Positions 42,483 to 52,466 of a DNA stretch of 52,803 bases are shown piece by piece (position 1 is the first letter of the stretch; each line of letters opens with the position of its first letter). Source of the stretch: Planctomycetota bacterium (GTDB taxonomy: Bacteria; Planctomycetota; Phycisphaerae; UBA1845); NCBI GenBank assembly GCA_024278775.1, contig JAJRSP010000063.1, positions 1-52,803 of the forward strand, given 5' to 3'. The notes beneath the pieces were generated by a model. It was not told the origin of the DNA. It searched no databases and saw only the letters and a list, made by a program, of their open reading frames with translations. The translations under genes were made by a program, and so were the position numbers.

Positions 42483-43172
42483 TTATGGCTGGGACGCGGC
42501 GTGCATCGCACTCGACCGCTGGCGTACCATGATAATCGTACCGGCCGTCATCAATGACATCAGCATGATGGCCAGACCCCACTCCGAGACCGTCGGGACG
42601 TTCCCGGCGAAGGAAGCTGATTGATTGGTGAGGTAGAGCAAGTCGCCGTTGTCACCGCCCGCGTTGTTGATCGCGATACCGGCGGCCCAAAACGTCACTG
42701 GACCGGCATCGCCGGCCGGGGCCTGCCAGGTGAACTGATATTCGGCGGCGTTACCGAGTGATCCCCAATTGGCGATTGATGCGGTCACACCGGCGCTGGT
42801 ATGGTTGATGAATCCACCGTTGAGTTGGGAGTTGGCGTCGACCAGGCTGAGCGTGCCAGTGGCTATTCCGGCCGCGTCCTCTACGCTGAATTGGTAGCCG
42901 GCACCGACCTTGACCGGATCCGCAATGTGTATCGTCAGGTTGTACAGAGCCCCAGCTACGTAAGCGGAGGGTGCTCCAAGGATCTGGACCGCACCCGCGC
43001 CGCCGGACGAGTTTGCGTGACACACGGAGCAGTCAGAGCCGCCGCTGCCGGTGCTGCCGTTGACTCCGGATGGTGGACCGCCGGAAAAGGCTAAGGCGAA
43101 TACCGAGGACGACCCCAAAACCGAGATCGCCACGTAGCCGACCAAGAGGGACATTTTTCTCACAGTTAACAT
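42483..43172 (-). CDS. Secreted choice-of-anchor-V/Reeler-like protein with one heme motif and IPTL-type tail
   Basis: 229 residues from the ATG at 43172, which has GGAAGGAAG just upstream; the frame is open further back without support. Signal peptide at about 1-26 (LLVGYVAISVLGSSSVFALA). FSGGPPSGVNGSTGSGGSDC leads into CSVCH (about 46-50), a single heme-binding motif in the position typical of choice-of-anchor-V domain proteins. A Reeler-like beta-sandwich follows (about 60-185: YNLTIHIADPVKVGAGYQFS). The tail VPTVSEWGLAIMLMSLMTAG plus a basic end is an IPTL-CTERM sorting signal, the same kind as in the pentaheme cytochrome. The two may be electron-transfer partners displayed by one sorting route. 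Confidence 0.85.
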   Translation of the reverse strand: MLTVRKMSLLVGYVAISVLGSSSVFALAFSGGPPSGVNGSTGSGGSDCSVCHANSSGGAGAVQILGAPSAYVAGALYNLTIHIADPVKVGAGYQFSVEDAAGIATGTLSLVDANSQLNGGFINHTSAGVTASIANWGSLGNAAEYQFTWQAPAGDAGPVTFWAAGIAINNAGGDNGDLLYLTNQSASFAGNVPTVSEWGLAIMLMSLMTAGTIIMVRQRSSAMHAASQP

Positions 43173-43601
43173 TCTTTGCTTCCTTCCCGGTGCATATTTA
43201 TCGCGCCACAATTCCAAAAATCGAAACCCCTGGCTACTTCGGTCGACGATCCGATGCGGTACGCGCCCACCCCCGTGGGCACCGTGGTTTTCCACCCGAG
43301 TCCGGCGACTCAAGCGGCGACGCTTCGGGCCAGGCCGAAACCACGGGCGGATTGTACCACAATCCGGCGTCGCGATTCAACCCGATAATCCATTTTTTTC
43401 GGTCCTGCGTGTACCGACGGATTGCTCCGAATGGACAAGGAGCGACCCTTGGGATGGGCTATGGAATGGGAACGTGTCCGTTCGATAGGGGAGAATCGTT
43501 TGAAGCGGGCCACACTTCTGATAGGCTGTCCGGTTTCTGAAGATGAGTGAGCATGGATTGAGGCCCCAGAGTGGCGGGCACCTGCCCCTGAGAAGAGACT
43601 T
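43173..43601. other. Divergent intergenic region before glnS, no gene recognised
   Basis: 429 bases. It has a perfect hairpin GCCCAC-CCCC-GTGGGC (43265-43280) in its left part and scattered short frames without support. It must hold the promoters of glnS and the choice-of-anchor gene, but I could not define them. The end of the region, GAGAAGAGACTT, gives glnS a modest ribosome binding site. Confidence 0.45.
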
Positions 43602-45317
<1,716 letters not shown>

Positions 45318-45342
45318 GTCTCGAGGGGGCCGCTTGTGCGGG

Positions 45343-45948
45343 TTACGGCTTCATGGCTTTGGACACGCGTTTTTGGATTTTTCGTTCGATGTCGTGCAGC
45401 ACTTTCCAAATCGGGTCGTCCTTCGGCCGGGGGGAAACTCCCGCGAAAATGCGATGGTCCTGCGGACCGACATCGACGGTAAGAATGTCCAGGTGGAGCG
45501 TGATCGGCCTCCCGGTGACGAAGGGGTCATAGCTCTCGATGGAGGCATGGAAGTGGCGGCTGGATGGCGCTTCGTAGTGGTCTTCTTTTACGGTCGCGGT
45601 GATTTTGGCCGGGTCAATGTGGAAGCCGGAGCCCTCGGCTACCGTGCGGCACAGTCCGCGGAAATACGTGGTTAATAAGGTGTCGAGAAACGCACTATCG
45701 ACGACGATCTTGTCTTCGATCTTCATGGCGAACACATAGGTGAAGTACGTGTCGGACCTCGTGTTGAACATCCCCGGCGAGAACCGCAGTTCCTCGAATC
45801 CCTGATATTTCAATTCCGGTGCGAAGGGGAGTGGGAAGTCGATGCGCTCAAAGTGCCAATCGGATGGCATCGGCGGGAGTAGTTCGGATTTTACATTTTG
45901 TACGGGTTGTAACGCCAGTAGCGCCAAGCTCCAACACAGTATCGACAT
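45343..45948 (-). CDS. Secreted hypothetical protein
   Basis: 201 residues, with a strong ribosome binding site AAGGAGA 8 nt before the ATG. A short hydrophobic N-terminus (MSILCWSLALLALQPVQNV) is probably a signal peptide. The body is mixed alpha/beta (FPLPFAPELKYQGFEELRFS, SDTYFTYVFAMKIEDK) and ends in a basic helix (DIERKIQKRVSKAMK). I do not recognise a family. It converges on glnS and is divergent from the Lon-like protease gene. Confidence 0.75.
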   Translation of the reverse strand: MSILCWSLALLALQPVQNVKSELLPPMPSDWHFERIDFPLPFAPELKYQGFEELRFSPGMFNTRSDTYFTYVFAMKIEDKIVVDSAFLDTLLTTYFRGLCRTVAEGSGFHIDPAKITATVKEDHYEAPSSRHFHASIESYDPFVTGRPITLHLDILTVDVGPQDHRIFAGVSPRPKDDPIWKVLHDIERKIQKRVSKAMKP

Positions 45949-46235
45949 CGCGGCGTTCTCCTTTCGAGAAGATCACACCTTTCGTCAGGTGCCCACCCGA
46001 TCGGAGCAGCCAAGTGGCTATTTGTCAAGCGGGCGGCCGCTTCGTTGAAATCAGTGGGAGTTTTCAGCGGTCGATGAGCGTTATTACGGCTGATACGAGG
46101 GGCGGGACGGGGTTTTCGACCCAAGTCGGAAATCCTTCGCCCCGCTTAACTTGCCCTGTGATCCTGCCCGATGTTCAATGGTGGCCTGCGGAACGCGGTT
46201 CCCCGGACTATGGACATCGTACTGAAACAGATTTC

Positions 46236-48839
46236 ATGCCCCCATCAAAGAAAAAACCGAGTCGGTCCGGTGGTCTCCCGCGCGTCGGCAAGGCCAAAAC
46301 ACCCAAACGCGCCGCCCGGCGACTTGCGGGAGCACTTTCGGCGAAGAAGACACGCAGGAAAAAGGTGGCCAAGAAGGGGGCAAAGAAAAAGGCCGCCAAG
46401 GCCTCGGTGAAACGGAAGGCTCGGCGTCCGGATCGCGAGATGATTCCCGCACCGCTTCCGGTGGCGGCGCTGCGCTGGCGATGTGACCCCGATTCCCTGG
46501 CGTTTGCCTCGACGAGGGACGTGGAGCCCATTGATTACATCATCGGTCAGGACGCCGCCGTAGAGTCGTTGGCCTTCGGGCTTGACAGCACAGGGCCAGG
46601 GCAGAACGTGTTTATTCGCGGCCTGAGCGGTACCGGTCGTGCGACGTTGGTGCGCCGCTTGCTCGACACGGTACACCCGCACGGTGCCCAGACGAAGGAC
46701 TGCTGTTACGTGCATAACTTCGCTCAACCGGAGCGGCCGCGGCTGCTCATGTTTGCGCCGGGGTGTGCGCAGGACTTCCGTCGTCTGATGGATAAGCTTT
46801 CAGATTTCATACGCGATGATCTTCAGAGTGCGTTGTCTTCGGAGGGCGTCAGCGCTCGTCGTACCGGTCTGGAACAAGCGATGGAAGCCAAGCTGGCCGA
46901 CGTCGTAGGTCCCTTTGAGAAGGCCCTGAAAGAGGCCGGGCTGACGCTCGTCACGCTGGATGCGGGCCCGGTGATGCAAACGGCGATCTTTCCGCTGGTG
47001 GATGGTCGGGCCGTCGCCCCGGAGGAGTTCGAGCAACTGCACACGCGGGGGGAAGTGGCGGATGAGGAGTACAAGGCGGCCCGCGAAGCCTACAAAAACT
47101 TTGAGCACGAGCTTGTCGCCATTAACGACAAAGCCGATGACATCCGGCGTGACTATGCGGAGTCCGTCAATGAATTGATGCAACGGGCGGCGCGGTCGAT
47201 CCTGCTTCGGTTCGTTCGGATGCTCGAATCGGCTTTCCCTCAGTCCGAAGTTCATGCGTTCCTGAATGAGCTGGTAGATGATGTCGTGGAGAACCGTTTG
47301 GGCAGCCTGGGCGACGGGCAGGATTTCACACGTCTCTACCGGGTGAATGTGGTGCTTGACCATAAAACCGGTGACCGCTGCCCGGTCATTATGGAAAACT
47401 CCCCGACGGTTCGTAATCTGTTGGGTGCGATTGATTACGGGGCGGAGGCCGGTGACGAGTTTCGGCCGAGGCACATGTGTATTCGTCCCGGTTCGTTGCT
47501 TCGGGCCGACGGCGGTTTTTTAATCATAGAAGATCGGGAAATGATCGACGAGCCTGACGCCTGGAAGGGGCTTAAGCGGGCGTTGCGTACGCGGCGTGTG
47601 CAGATTTTGCCGTCAGAGATGATGATGCCCGGCTGGTCGACGTCACTCAAACCGGAGGCGATTGAGATCAACGTAAAGGTGCTGCTTCTCGGTGACCCCG
47701 AGACGTATCACCTGCTTGATGAGTACGACGCCGATTTTGCAGAGCTTTTCAAGGTGTTGGCGGACTTTGACTCCGTATTGCCGCGCGATGATACCGGTGT
47801 CGATAACTATGCCAAGGTACTGGCACGAATCGTATCTGAGGAGAAGCTACTGCCCCTCGATCGCAGTGCTATCGCCGCGATCGTGGAACACGGCGCGCGA
47901 ATCGCCGGCATGACCGGAAAGCTGACGGCTCAGTTTGGACGTATTGCGGATGTCACGCGGGAGGCGGCGCTGATCGCGCAGCAGCGCGAGAGCGACATGG
48001 TAGAGGGGGCTGATGTTCGTCAGGCGGTCATTTGCCGGAAGCGGCGGGCTGATTTGCCCTCGCGCCGATTCCGAGAGTTTGTGGCTGACGGTACCATTCG
48101 CATCGAGACACGCGGGTCGGTTGTGGGGCAGGTCAACGCCCTGGCCGTGCTCCAGGCCGGACCGATCACCTACGGCTTTCCCACGCGCATCACGGCCTCG
48201 ATCGGTCCTGGAACCTCCGGCGTGATCAACATTGATCGCGAGGCCGCGCTGAGTGGTGCCATTCACACCAAAGGGTTTTACATTCTCGGCGGTCTGATGC
48301 GGGAGTTGCTTCGCACCCAGCACCCGCTCGCGTTCAACGCCTCGGTGGCATTCGAGCAGAGTTATGGTTCCATCGACGGTGATTCCGCATCCGGTGCCGA
48401 GATCTGTTGTCTGCTGAGCGCGCTCACAGGCATTCCCGTCCGTCAAGACCTGGCCATGACCGGCGCGATCGATCAGAAGGGGCACATTCTGGCCGTCGGG
48501 GCCGTCGATGAGAAAGTGGAAGGGTTCTTCGATTCCTGCCGCGACCAGGGGGAGTTGTCGACTCACGGTGTGATCATCCCCAAAGCAAATGCCCCCGACC
48601 TGATGCTCAGACACGACATATTGGACGCATGCGAAGCCGGGCTCTTTAGCGTGTACGCGGTGGAAACCGTACAGGAGGCTCTGACGTTGCTCACTGGGAT
48701 GCCGGCCGGCGAGCGCAATGCCCGCGGCACCTTTCCCGAGGGGACGCTACTCGGTGCCGCCGTGGACCGGGCTCGTGATTTCTGGATCAAGTCCGTCTCG
48801 CCTCAGGTGCTGCCACGTTCGCGAGCGAAACGGTCTTAG
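46236..48839 (+). CDS. Lon-family AAA+ protease (AAA_32 type) with lysine-rich N-terminal tail
   Basis: 867 residues from the ATG at 46236. The frame is open further upstream but that part overlaps the divergent gene and is not protein-like. Residues 1-70 are an Ala/Lys-rich tail (KKVAKKGAKKKAAKASVKRK) like histone H1. The AAA part has GLSGTGRAT at 129-137, where the Walker A lysine is replaced by Arg135; an inserted helical region of about 200 residues follows, then the Walker B-like FLIIEDREM. The Lon protease domain has the catalytic dyad Ser717 (in DGDSASGAE) and Lys760 (in GAVDEKVEGF), 43 residues apart as in E. coli Lon. It probably degrades selected proteins, possibly on DNA. Confidence 0.9.
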   Translation: MPPSKKKPSRSGGLPRVGKAKTPKRAARRLAGALSAKKTRRKKVAKKGAKKKAAKASVKRKARRPDREMIPAPLPVAALRWRCDPDSLAFASTRDVEPIDYIIGQDAAVESLAFGLDSTGPGQNVFIRGLSGTGRATLVRRLLDTVHPHGAQTKDCCYVHNFAQPERPRLLMFAPGCAQDFRRLMDKLSDFIRDDLQSALSSEGVSARRTGLEQAMEAKLADVVGPFEKALKEAGLTLVTLDAGPVMQTAIFPLVDGRAVAPEEFEQLHTRGEVADEEYKAAREAYKNFEHELVAINDKADDIRRDYAESVNELMQRAARSILLRFVRMLESAFPQSEVHAFLNELVDDVVENRLGSLGDGQDFTRLYRVNVVLDHKTGDRCPVIMENSPTVRNLLGAIDYGAEAGDEFRPRHMCIRPGSLLRADGGFLIIEDREMIDEPDAWKGLKRALRTRRVQILPSEMMMPGWSTSLKPEAIEINVKVLLLGDPETYHLLDEYDADFAELFKVLADFDSVLPRDDTGVDNYAKVLARIVSEEKLLPLDRSAIAAIVEHGARIAGMTGKLTAQFGRIADVTREAALIAQQRESDMVEGADVRQAVICRKRRADLPSRRFREFVADGTIRIETRGSVVGQVNALAVLQAGPITYGFPTRITASIGPGTSGVINIDREAALSGAIHTKGFYILGGLMRELLRTQHPLAFNASVAFEQSYGSIDGDSASGAEICCLLSALTGIPVRQDLAMTGAIDQKGHILAVGAVDEKVEGFFDSCRDQGELSTHGVIIPKANAPDLMLRHDILDACEAGLFSVYAVETVQEALTLLTGMPAGERNARGTFPEGTLLGAAVDRARDFWIKSVSPQVLPRSRAKRS

Positions 48840-48967
48840 CGTGTTCATTTTTCGCGAGGTCGGGGGCTCCCCGGCTGGACTGTTTTGCTCCCTCAGCGTC
48901 CGAGGTACGGCTCTCACCGGCTATTGCGCATTCGTGAAGACCGCAGCTCTCCCTCGGTGTGTTGATG

Positions 48968-48976
48968 TGCTATAAT
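48968..48976 (+). promoter_or_regulatory. Extended -10 promoter of the pilT-like gene
   Basis: TGCTATAAT reads as an extended -10 (TGnTATAAT), about 60 nt before the GTG at 49037, without a clear -35. Followed by GGGTGG, as at 11183. Confidence 0.6.
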
Positions 48977-49036
48977 GGGTGGCGTGACGCGGGTGTGGTG
49001 CGTCATCGATAAGGCATCATTACAAGGAGTCCCTAA

Positions 49037-50161
49037 GTGGCTGAAGCACTTCCCAAACCGGCCGAGGCGATGGACCAGCTCTTGTCGGTGATGAAACAGT
49101 TCGAAGCATCGGATTTGCATCTCAAGGTCGGCTACGCCCCCTATTTTCGGGTGGCCGGCCAGCTTCGGCGTACGCACATGCCGTCGATTCCCGACACGGA
49201 ATACATTGAGGCGATGTTTGCCAAGATGATTCCCGAAAAGCGGCGAGACGAATTCGTCAGCCACGGGGCGCTGGATTTTTCCAGCCAAAGTGAATCGGGA
49301 GAGCGATACCGTATCAACGTGTTCCGTTCTACCGGGGAGGTCCACGCTGCGATTCGCAGGGTCAAGAGTGAGATTCCGTCGTTTGATGAACTGGGGTTGC
49401 CCGTGGTCTACGAAAACATCGTCGACAAGACGCTGGACGGGCTGGTGTTGGTCAGTGGTGTGACGGGATCGGGAAAGAGCAGCACGCTGGCCGCCATGGT
49501 GGAAAAGGTGAATGTGACGCGCGGGATGCACGTCATCACGATCGAAGATCCGGTGGAGTTTTTATTCAAGCCGAAGAAGTCGATCATCTCGCAACGAGAA
49601 ATCGGCATCGACGTGCCCGATTTTGCCGAGGCGCTCCGTCACGTGGTTCGCCAGGATCCGGACTGCATTCTCATCGGGGAATTGCGAGACAGGGAGACGA
49701 TGGCCGCTGCACTGCAAGCAGCCGAGACGGGTCACCTTGTGCTGGCGTCGCTCCACGTGTCCGACGCGCAGCAGACTTTTACACGCATCTTGGAGTTCTT
49801 TCCGCGAACGGAACACAAGTTTATCCGCGGGTCGCTTGCGAACAGCCTGCGGGCTATCTGTTGTCAGCGGCTCGTGCCCGGAATCGAGGAAAACTCTCGT
49901 TACCCGGCCACCGAAGTGCTGCTCAACAACCCGATGGTGAAGGATAAGATCATCCGAGAGGAAGACGAAGACATCCCCGCCATCATCGCGCAGAGTTCAG
50001 CCGATGGTATGCGAAACTATACGACGTCCCTCGTAGAGTTGATCGAGGCGGACAAGGTGTACTACGACGCCGCCATGGAGTTCGCCCCAAGCCGCGAGGC
50101 ATTGCAGTCAGCCATGAAGGGCATCAGCACGAACACGCAGGGGTTGGTCGGCGGGAGGTAG
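49037..50161 (+). CDS. pilT: PilT-family type IV pilus retraction ATPase
   Basis: 374 residues from a GTG with AAGGAG at ideal spacing. N-terminal PAS-like domain (about 10-110, FEASDLHLKVGYAPYFRVAG), Walker A GVTGSGKSS (about 143-151), Asp box ITIEDPVEF (about 173), Walker B CILIGELRDRETM (about 213-225) and the His box TGHLVLASLHVSDA (about 233-246). PilT hexamers drive pilus retraction for twitching motility or adhesion; similar ATPases also occur beside type II secretion systems. The gene is alone here, as is common for pilT. Its C-terminus is slightly longer than classic PilT and lacks a clear AIRNLIRE motif, so a PilU-type function cannot be excluded. Confidence 0.9.
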   Translation: MAEALPKPAEAMDQLLSVMKQFEASDLHLKVGYAPYFRVAGQLRRTHMPSIPDTEYIEAMFAKMIPEKRRDEFVSHGALDFSSQSESGERYRINVFRSTGEVHAAIRRVKSEIPSFDELGLPVVYENIVDKTLDGLVLVSGVTGSGKSSTLAAMVEKVNVTRGMHVITIEDPVEFLFKPKKSIISQREIGIDVPDFAEALRHVVRQDPDCILIGELRDRETMAAALQAAETGHLVLASLHVSDAQQTFTRILEFFPRTEHKFIRGSLANSLRAICCQRLVPGIEENSRYPATEVLLNNPMVKDKIIREEDEDIPAIIAQSSADGMRNYTTSLVELIEADKVYYDAAMEFAPSREALQSAMKGISTNTQGLVGGR

Positions 50162-50306
50162 GGCGGCACGCAGGACCGACAACATCGGCCGCGTACGTTA
50201 CAACTCCGTTTCGTCCACCACGCTGCACTTTCAGCGAAGTACAGGTGGCCATGCTTGCCGTGCCATCCGGTCTCCGACGCGATGCACGTGGCAACCTATC
50301 TTTCGG

Positions 50307-51221
50307 CTACACGCCCTCCGTGGCGTCGTATTCGCAGAAGGCCTCGGGTAGGAAGTCGATCAGGTCGAAGGCCGTCATGGACCAACGTCCGAGATCACTG
50401 GCGGTGAAATCACCGGCCAGTCCGTGCAGGTAGGTGCCCAGGATGGACGCCTCGAACGGGTCCATGCCCTGGCCGATCAGTCCGGCGATGACTCCGGTTA
50501 AGACGTCCCCCGTGCCGCCGGTGGCCATGCCGGAGTTGCCGGTCTCGTTGACGTACAGCCGGTCGCCGTTCGTGACGATCGTGCCAGCTCCTTTCAGTAC
50601 GATCGTACCGCCGTACGCGTCGTGCAACGCCACGGCCGCTTTCTTGCGTGAGGCTACGTCCGAAGACAACGCCACCTCCAAACCCTTCGCGCGGAGCAGA
50701 CGCGCCGCCTCACCGGGGTGCGGCGTGAGCACCACCCGTGCCGCGTCGAACCGTTCGGGCATGCCCGCTTCGGAATCATCCGGCGCAGAGCTACGCATAG
50801 CGGCCAACTGATTCAGCGCGTCGGCGTCAACGACAACGCTTCCCGAAAAACGCGAGATGAAACCGGCGACCGCACGTTCGGAGAGCGAATCGCCCAGTCC
50901 CGGGCCGATGGCGGCCACACCGGCCTGAAAGGCTGTTGTGGAGTCGAGCAGCTTTTCGGCGTCAGGGGGGAGGACGCGGCACGTGGCGCACGGCGCGAGG
51001 ACGGTCACCGCCGCGCGAATCGCCTCGGGTACGAGCATCTGCACCAGCCCGATCCCGCTGCGTTGCGCGGCATTGGCCACGAGCGCCACCGCGCCGATCA
51101 TCAGGCAATCACCGGACGAACCGCCGATGACGCAAAGCCGGCCGACCTCACCCTTGTGGGCGGCGTCATCGCGCTCCGGGAGTGGGGCAATTTCTCTTGT
51201 GACGGTCGGTTCAGACGCCAT
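50307..51221 (-). CDS. nnrD: ADP/ATP-dependent NAD(P)H-hydrate dehydratase
   Basis: 304 residues from the ATG at 51221 with GGAGG seven bases upstream. A ribokinase-like enzyme that repairs hydrated NADH/NADPH. Motifs: GEVGRLCVIGGSSG (about 24-37), GPGLGDS (about 106-112), VVVDADALNQLA (about 128-139), VLTPHPGEAARLL (about 163-175), TIVLKGAGTIV (about 206) and the anion hole/catalytic GNSGMATGGTGDVLTGVIAG (about 229-248). There is no fused NnrE epimerase domain, so the epimerase should be separate. It is complete and follows larB on the same strand at a distance of about 165 nt. Confidence 0.94.
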   Translation of the reverse strand: MASEPTVTREIAPLPERDDAAHKGEVGRLCVIGGSSGDCLMIGAVALVANAAQRSGIGLVQMLVPEAIRAAVTVLAPCATCRVLPPDAEKLLDSTTAFQAGVAAIGPGLGDSLSERAVAGFISRFSGSVVVDADALNQLAAMRSSAPDDSEAGMPERFDAARVVLTPHPGEAARLLRAKGLEVALSSDVASRKKAAVALHDAYGGTIVLKGAGTIVTNGDRLYVNETGNSGMATGGTGDVLTGVIAGLIGQGMDPFEASILGTYLHGLAGDFTASDLGRWSMTAFDLIDFLPEAFCEYDATEGV

Positions 51222-51310
51222 AGTTCTGCCTCCGTTTGCTCCGTGCTTTTTGTCCGGTGCCCCGGCATGCTACAGAAACAGAAACTGCGGCATGCAATAG
51301 CATGGCCCTA

Positions 51311-51348
51311 CAATGGGTTTCGGATCCTCCAATGGGTTTCGGATCCTC
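51311..51348. repeat. 19-bp tandem duplication
   Basis: CAATGGGTTTCGGATCCTC occurs twice in direct succession (51311-51329, 51330-51348) in the gap between larB and nnrD. The preceding stretch holds GCATGCAATAGCATG, resembling TATGCAATAGCATG near position 76-89 in the first REPIN-like element. Confidence 0.9.
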
Positions 51349-51386
51349 CCGCCGACGATCGCACGCGACGATAGCACGGGGCCAAC

Positions 51387-52166
51387 TCATTTGGCCGAGC
51401 CACCCGTCGGCCCCTCTGTGCAATGTTGGTTAATCATCGCGGCCGTGTACCCGGCTCCGAAGCCGTTGTCGATATTCACGACGCTGACCCCGGACGCGCA
51501 ACTGTTAAGCATGGCCAGCAGCGCGGAAAGCCCGCCGAAGCTCGCCCCGTAACCCGTACTCGTTGGCACTGCAATCACCGGGCAGGCGACCAGCCCACCG
51601 ACGACGCTCGCGAGCGCACCTTCCATCCCCGCGACCACAACGGCCACGTTCGCGGCCTGCAACGCCTGCGATTGCGCCAGCAACCGGTGGATGCCCGCCA
51701 CGCCGACGTCATAAAACGTTTCGGTGCGTTGATCCATGATGTCCGCGGTGATGCGCGCTTCCTCGGCCACCGGCATATCGCTCGTCCCGGCGGAGACAAT
51801 CGCGATCGTGCCGGCGCTGGTCTTTCGATCCGTCTGGCGAAGCGTGATCGTCGATGCGATGGTAGAAAACTCAGCACCGGGCCGTTGCGCGGCGACGGCT
51901 TCATACACTTCCGATGTGGCTCGGGTCGCGAGGACGTTGAGACCTGTCGCGGCCGATCGGTCGAACAGTTCGGCCACCTGAGCGGGCGTTTTTCCGAGGC
52001 AGTAGATGACTTCGGGGAAACCGCACCGTACCGCGCGGTGATGATCGAGCTTGGCGAATCCGATATCCTCAAACGGCATCGCGCGAAGCCGCGAGACGGC
52101 GTCGCCGACATCACACTCACCGGTGCGAACCGCTTCCAGCATATCGCGGAGCCGTGACTCATCCAT
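51387..52166 (-). CDS. larB: Nickel-pincer cofactor biosynthesis protein LarB
   Basis: 259 residues. The C-terminal half is PurE/AIR-carboxylase-like: IAIVSAGTSDMPVAEEARIT (about 118-137), TFYDVGVAGIHRLL (about 149), VVVAGMEGALASVVGGLV (about 175-192), PVIAVPTSTGYGASFGG (about 195-211) and VVNIDNGFGAGYTAAMI. LarB carboxylates the pyridinium ring of nicotinic acid adenine dinucleotide in the synthesis of the nickel pincer nucleotide used by lactate racemase and relatives. LarC, LarE and LarA are not in the window. The start ATG has only a weak ribosome binding site, but there is no better one. Confidence 0.93.
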   Translation of the reverse strand: MDESRLRDMLEAVRTGECDVGDAVSRLRAMPFEDIGFAKLDHHRAVRCGFPEVIYCLGKTPAQVAELFDRSAATGLNVLATRATSEVYEAVAAQRPGAEFSTIASTITLRQTDRKTSAGTIAIVSAGTSDMPVAEEARITADIMDQRTETFYDVGVAGIHRLLAQSQALQAANVAVVVAGMEGALASVVGGLVACPVIAVPTSTGYGASFGGLSALLAMLNSCASGVSVVNIDNGFGAGYTAAMINQHCTEGPTGGSAK

Positions 52167-52224
52167 AGCGCAGCAGTGTACGCCCCGGTTCGTCCCGTCG
52201 CAATCACGCCTACAGCCATGTCGG

Positions 52225-52276
52225 TCGGTTCACACCAGCGACCCGGTGGGAAATGCGTCCAGCGTTAGATCCGACG
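52225..52276 (-). pseudogene. Detached duplicate of the tsaD 3' end
   Basis: About 52 nt, with about 7 differences from 52465-52513, ending on the same codons: SDLTLDAFPTGSLV plus stop here against SDLTLDAYPTGSLV in tsaD. The similarity appears to continue more weakly past the stop codon. It is separated from tsaD by the REPIN-like element. It is a fragment only and is not expected to be expressed. Confidence 0.85.
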
Positions 52277-52278
52277 CG

Positions 52279-52438
52279 GTGCCCCATTCTTTGCCCCGAG
52301 GCAAAGGGTGGGGGACGAAACGAAGGCGATGATGATTCCGGTGGCGAACGGAGTCTTGTATGCGAAGTCCGCCTGCCTGTGCGAGTACGCACGCAGACAG
52401 ATCCCCCACCCTTCGGGAGTACCCGAAGAATGGGGCAC
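52279..52438. mobile_element. REPIN-like non-autonomous element
   Basis: About 160 bp without a gene. The outer ends are inverted repeats, GTGCCCCATTCTT (from 52279) and AAGAATGGGGCAC (to 52438). Each end folds into a hairpin: CCCATTCTTTGCC-CCGA-GGCAAAGGGTGGG on the left and CCCTTCGGG-AGTA-CCCGAAG on the right. A third hairpin, CTGCCTGTGCG-AGTA-CGCACGCAGACAG, lies in the middle (about 52375-52400). The hairpin core TTCTTTGCCCCGAGGCAAAGG resembles the RAYT inverted repeat TTCTTTCGCCCCAAGG, which suggests mobilisation by that enzyme family. It is flanked by copies of the tsaD 3' end. Confidence 0.8.
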
Positions 52439-52466
52439 CCGCCGATGGCGTCATGCACCCGCCGGT

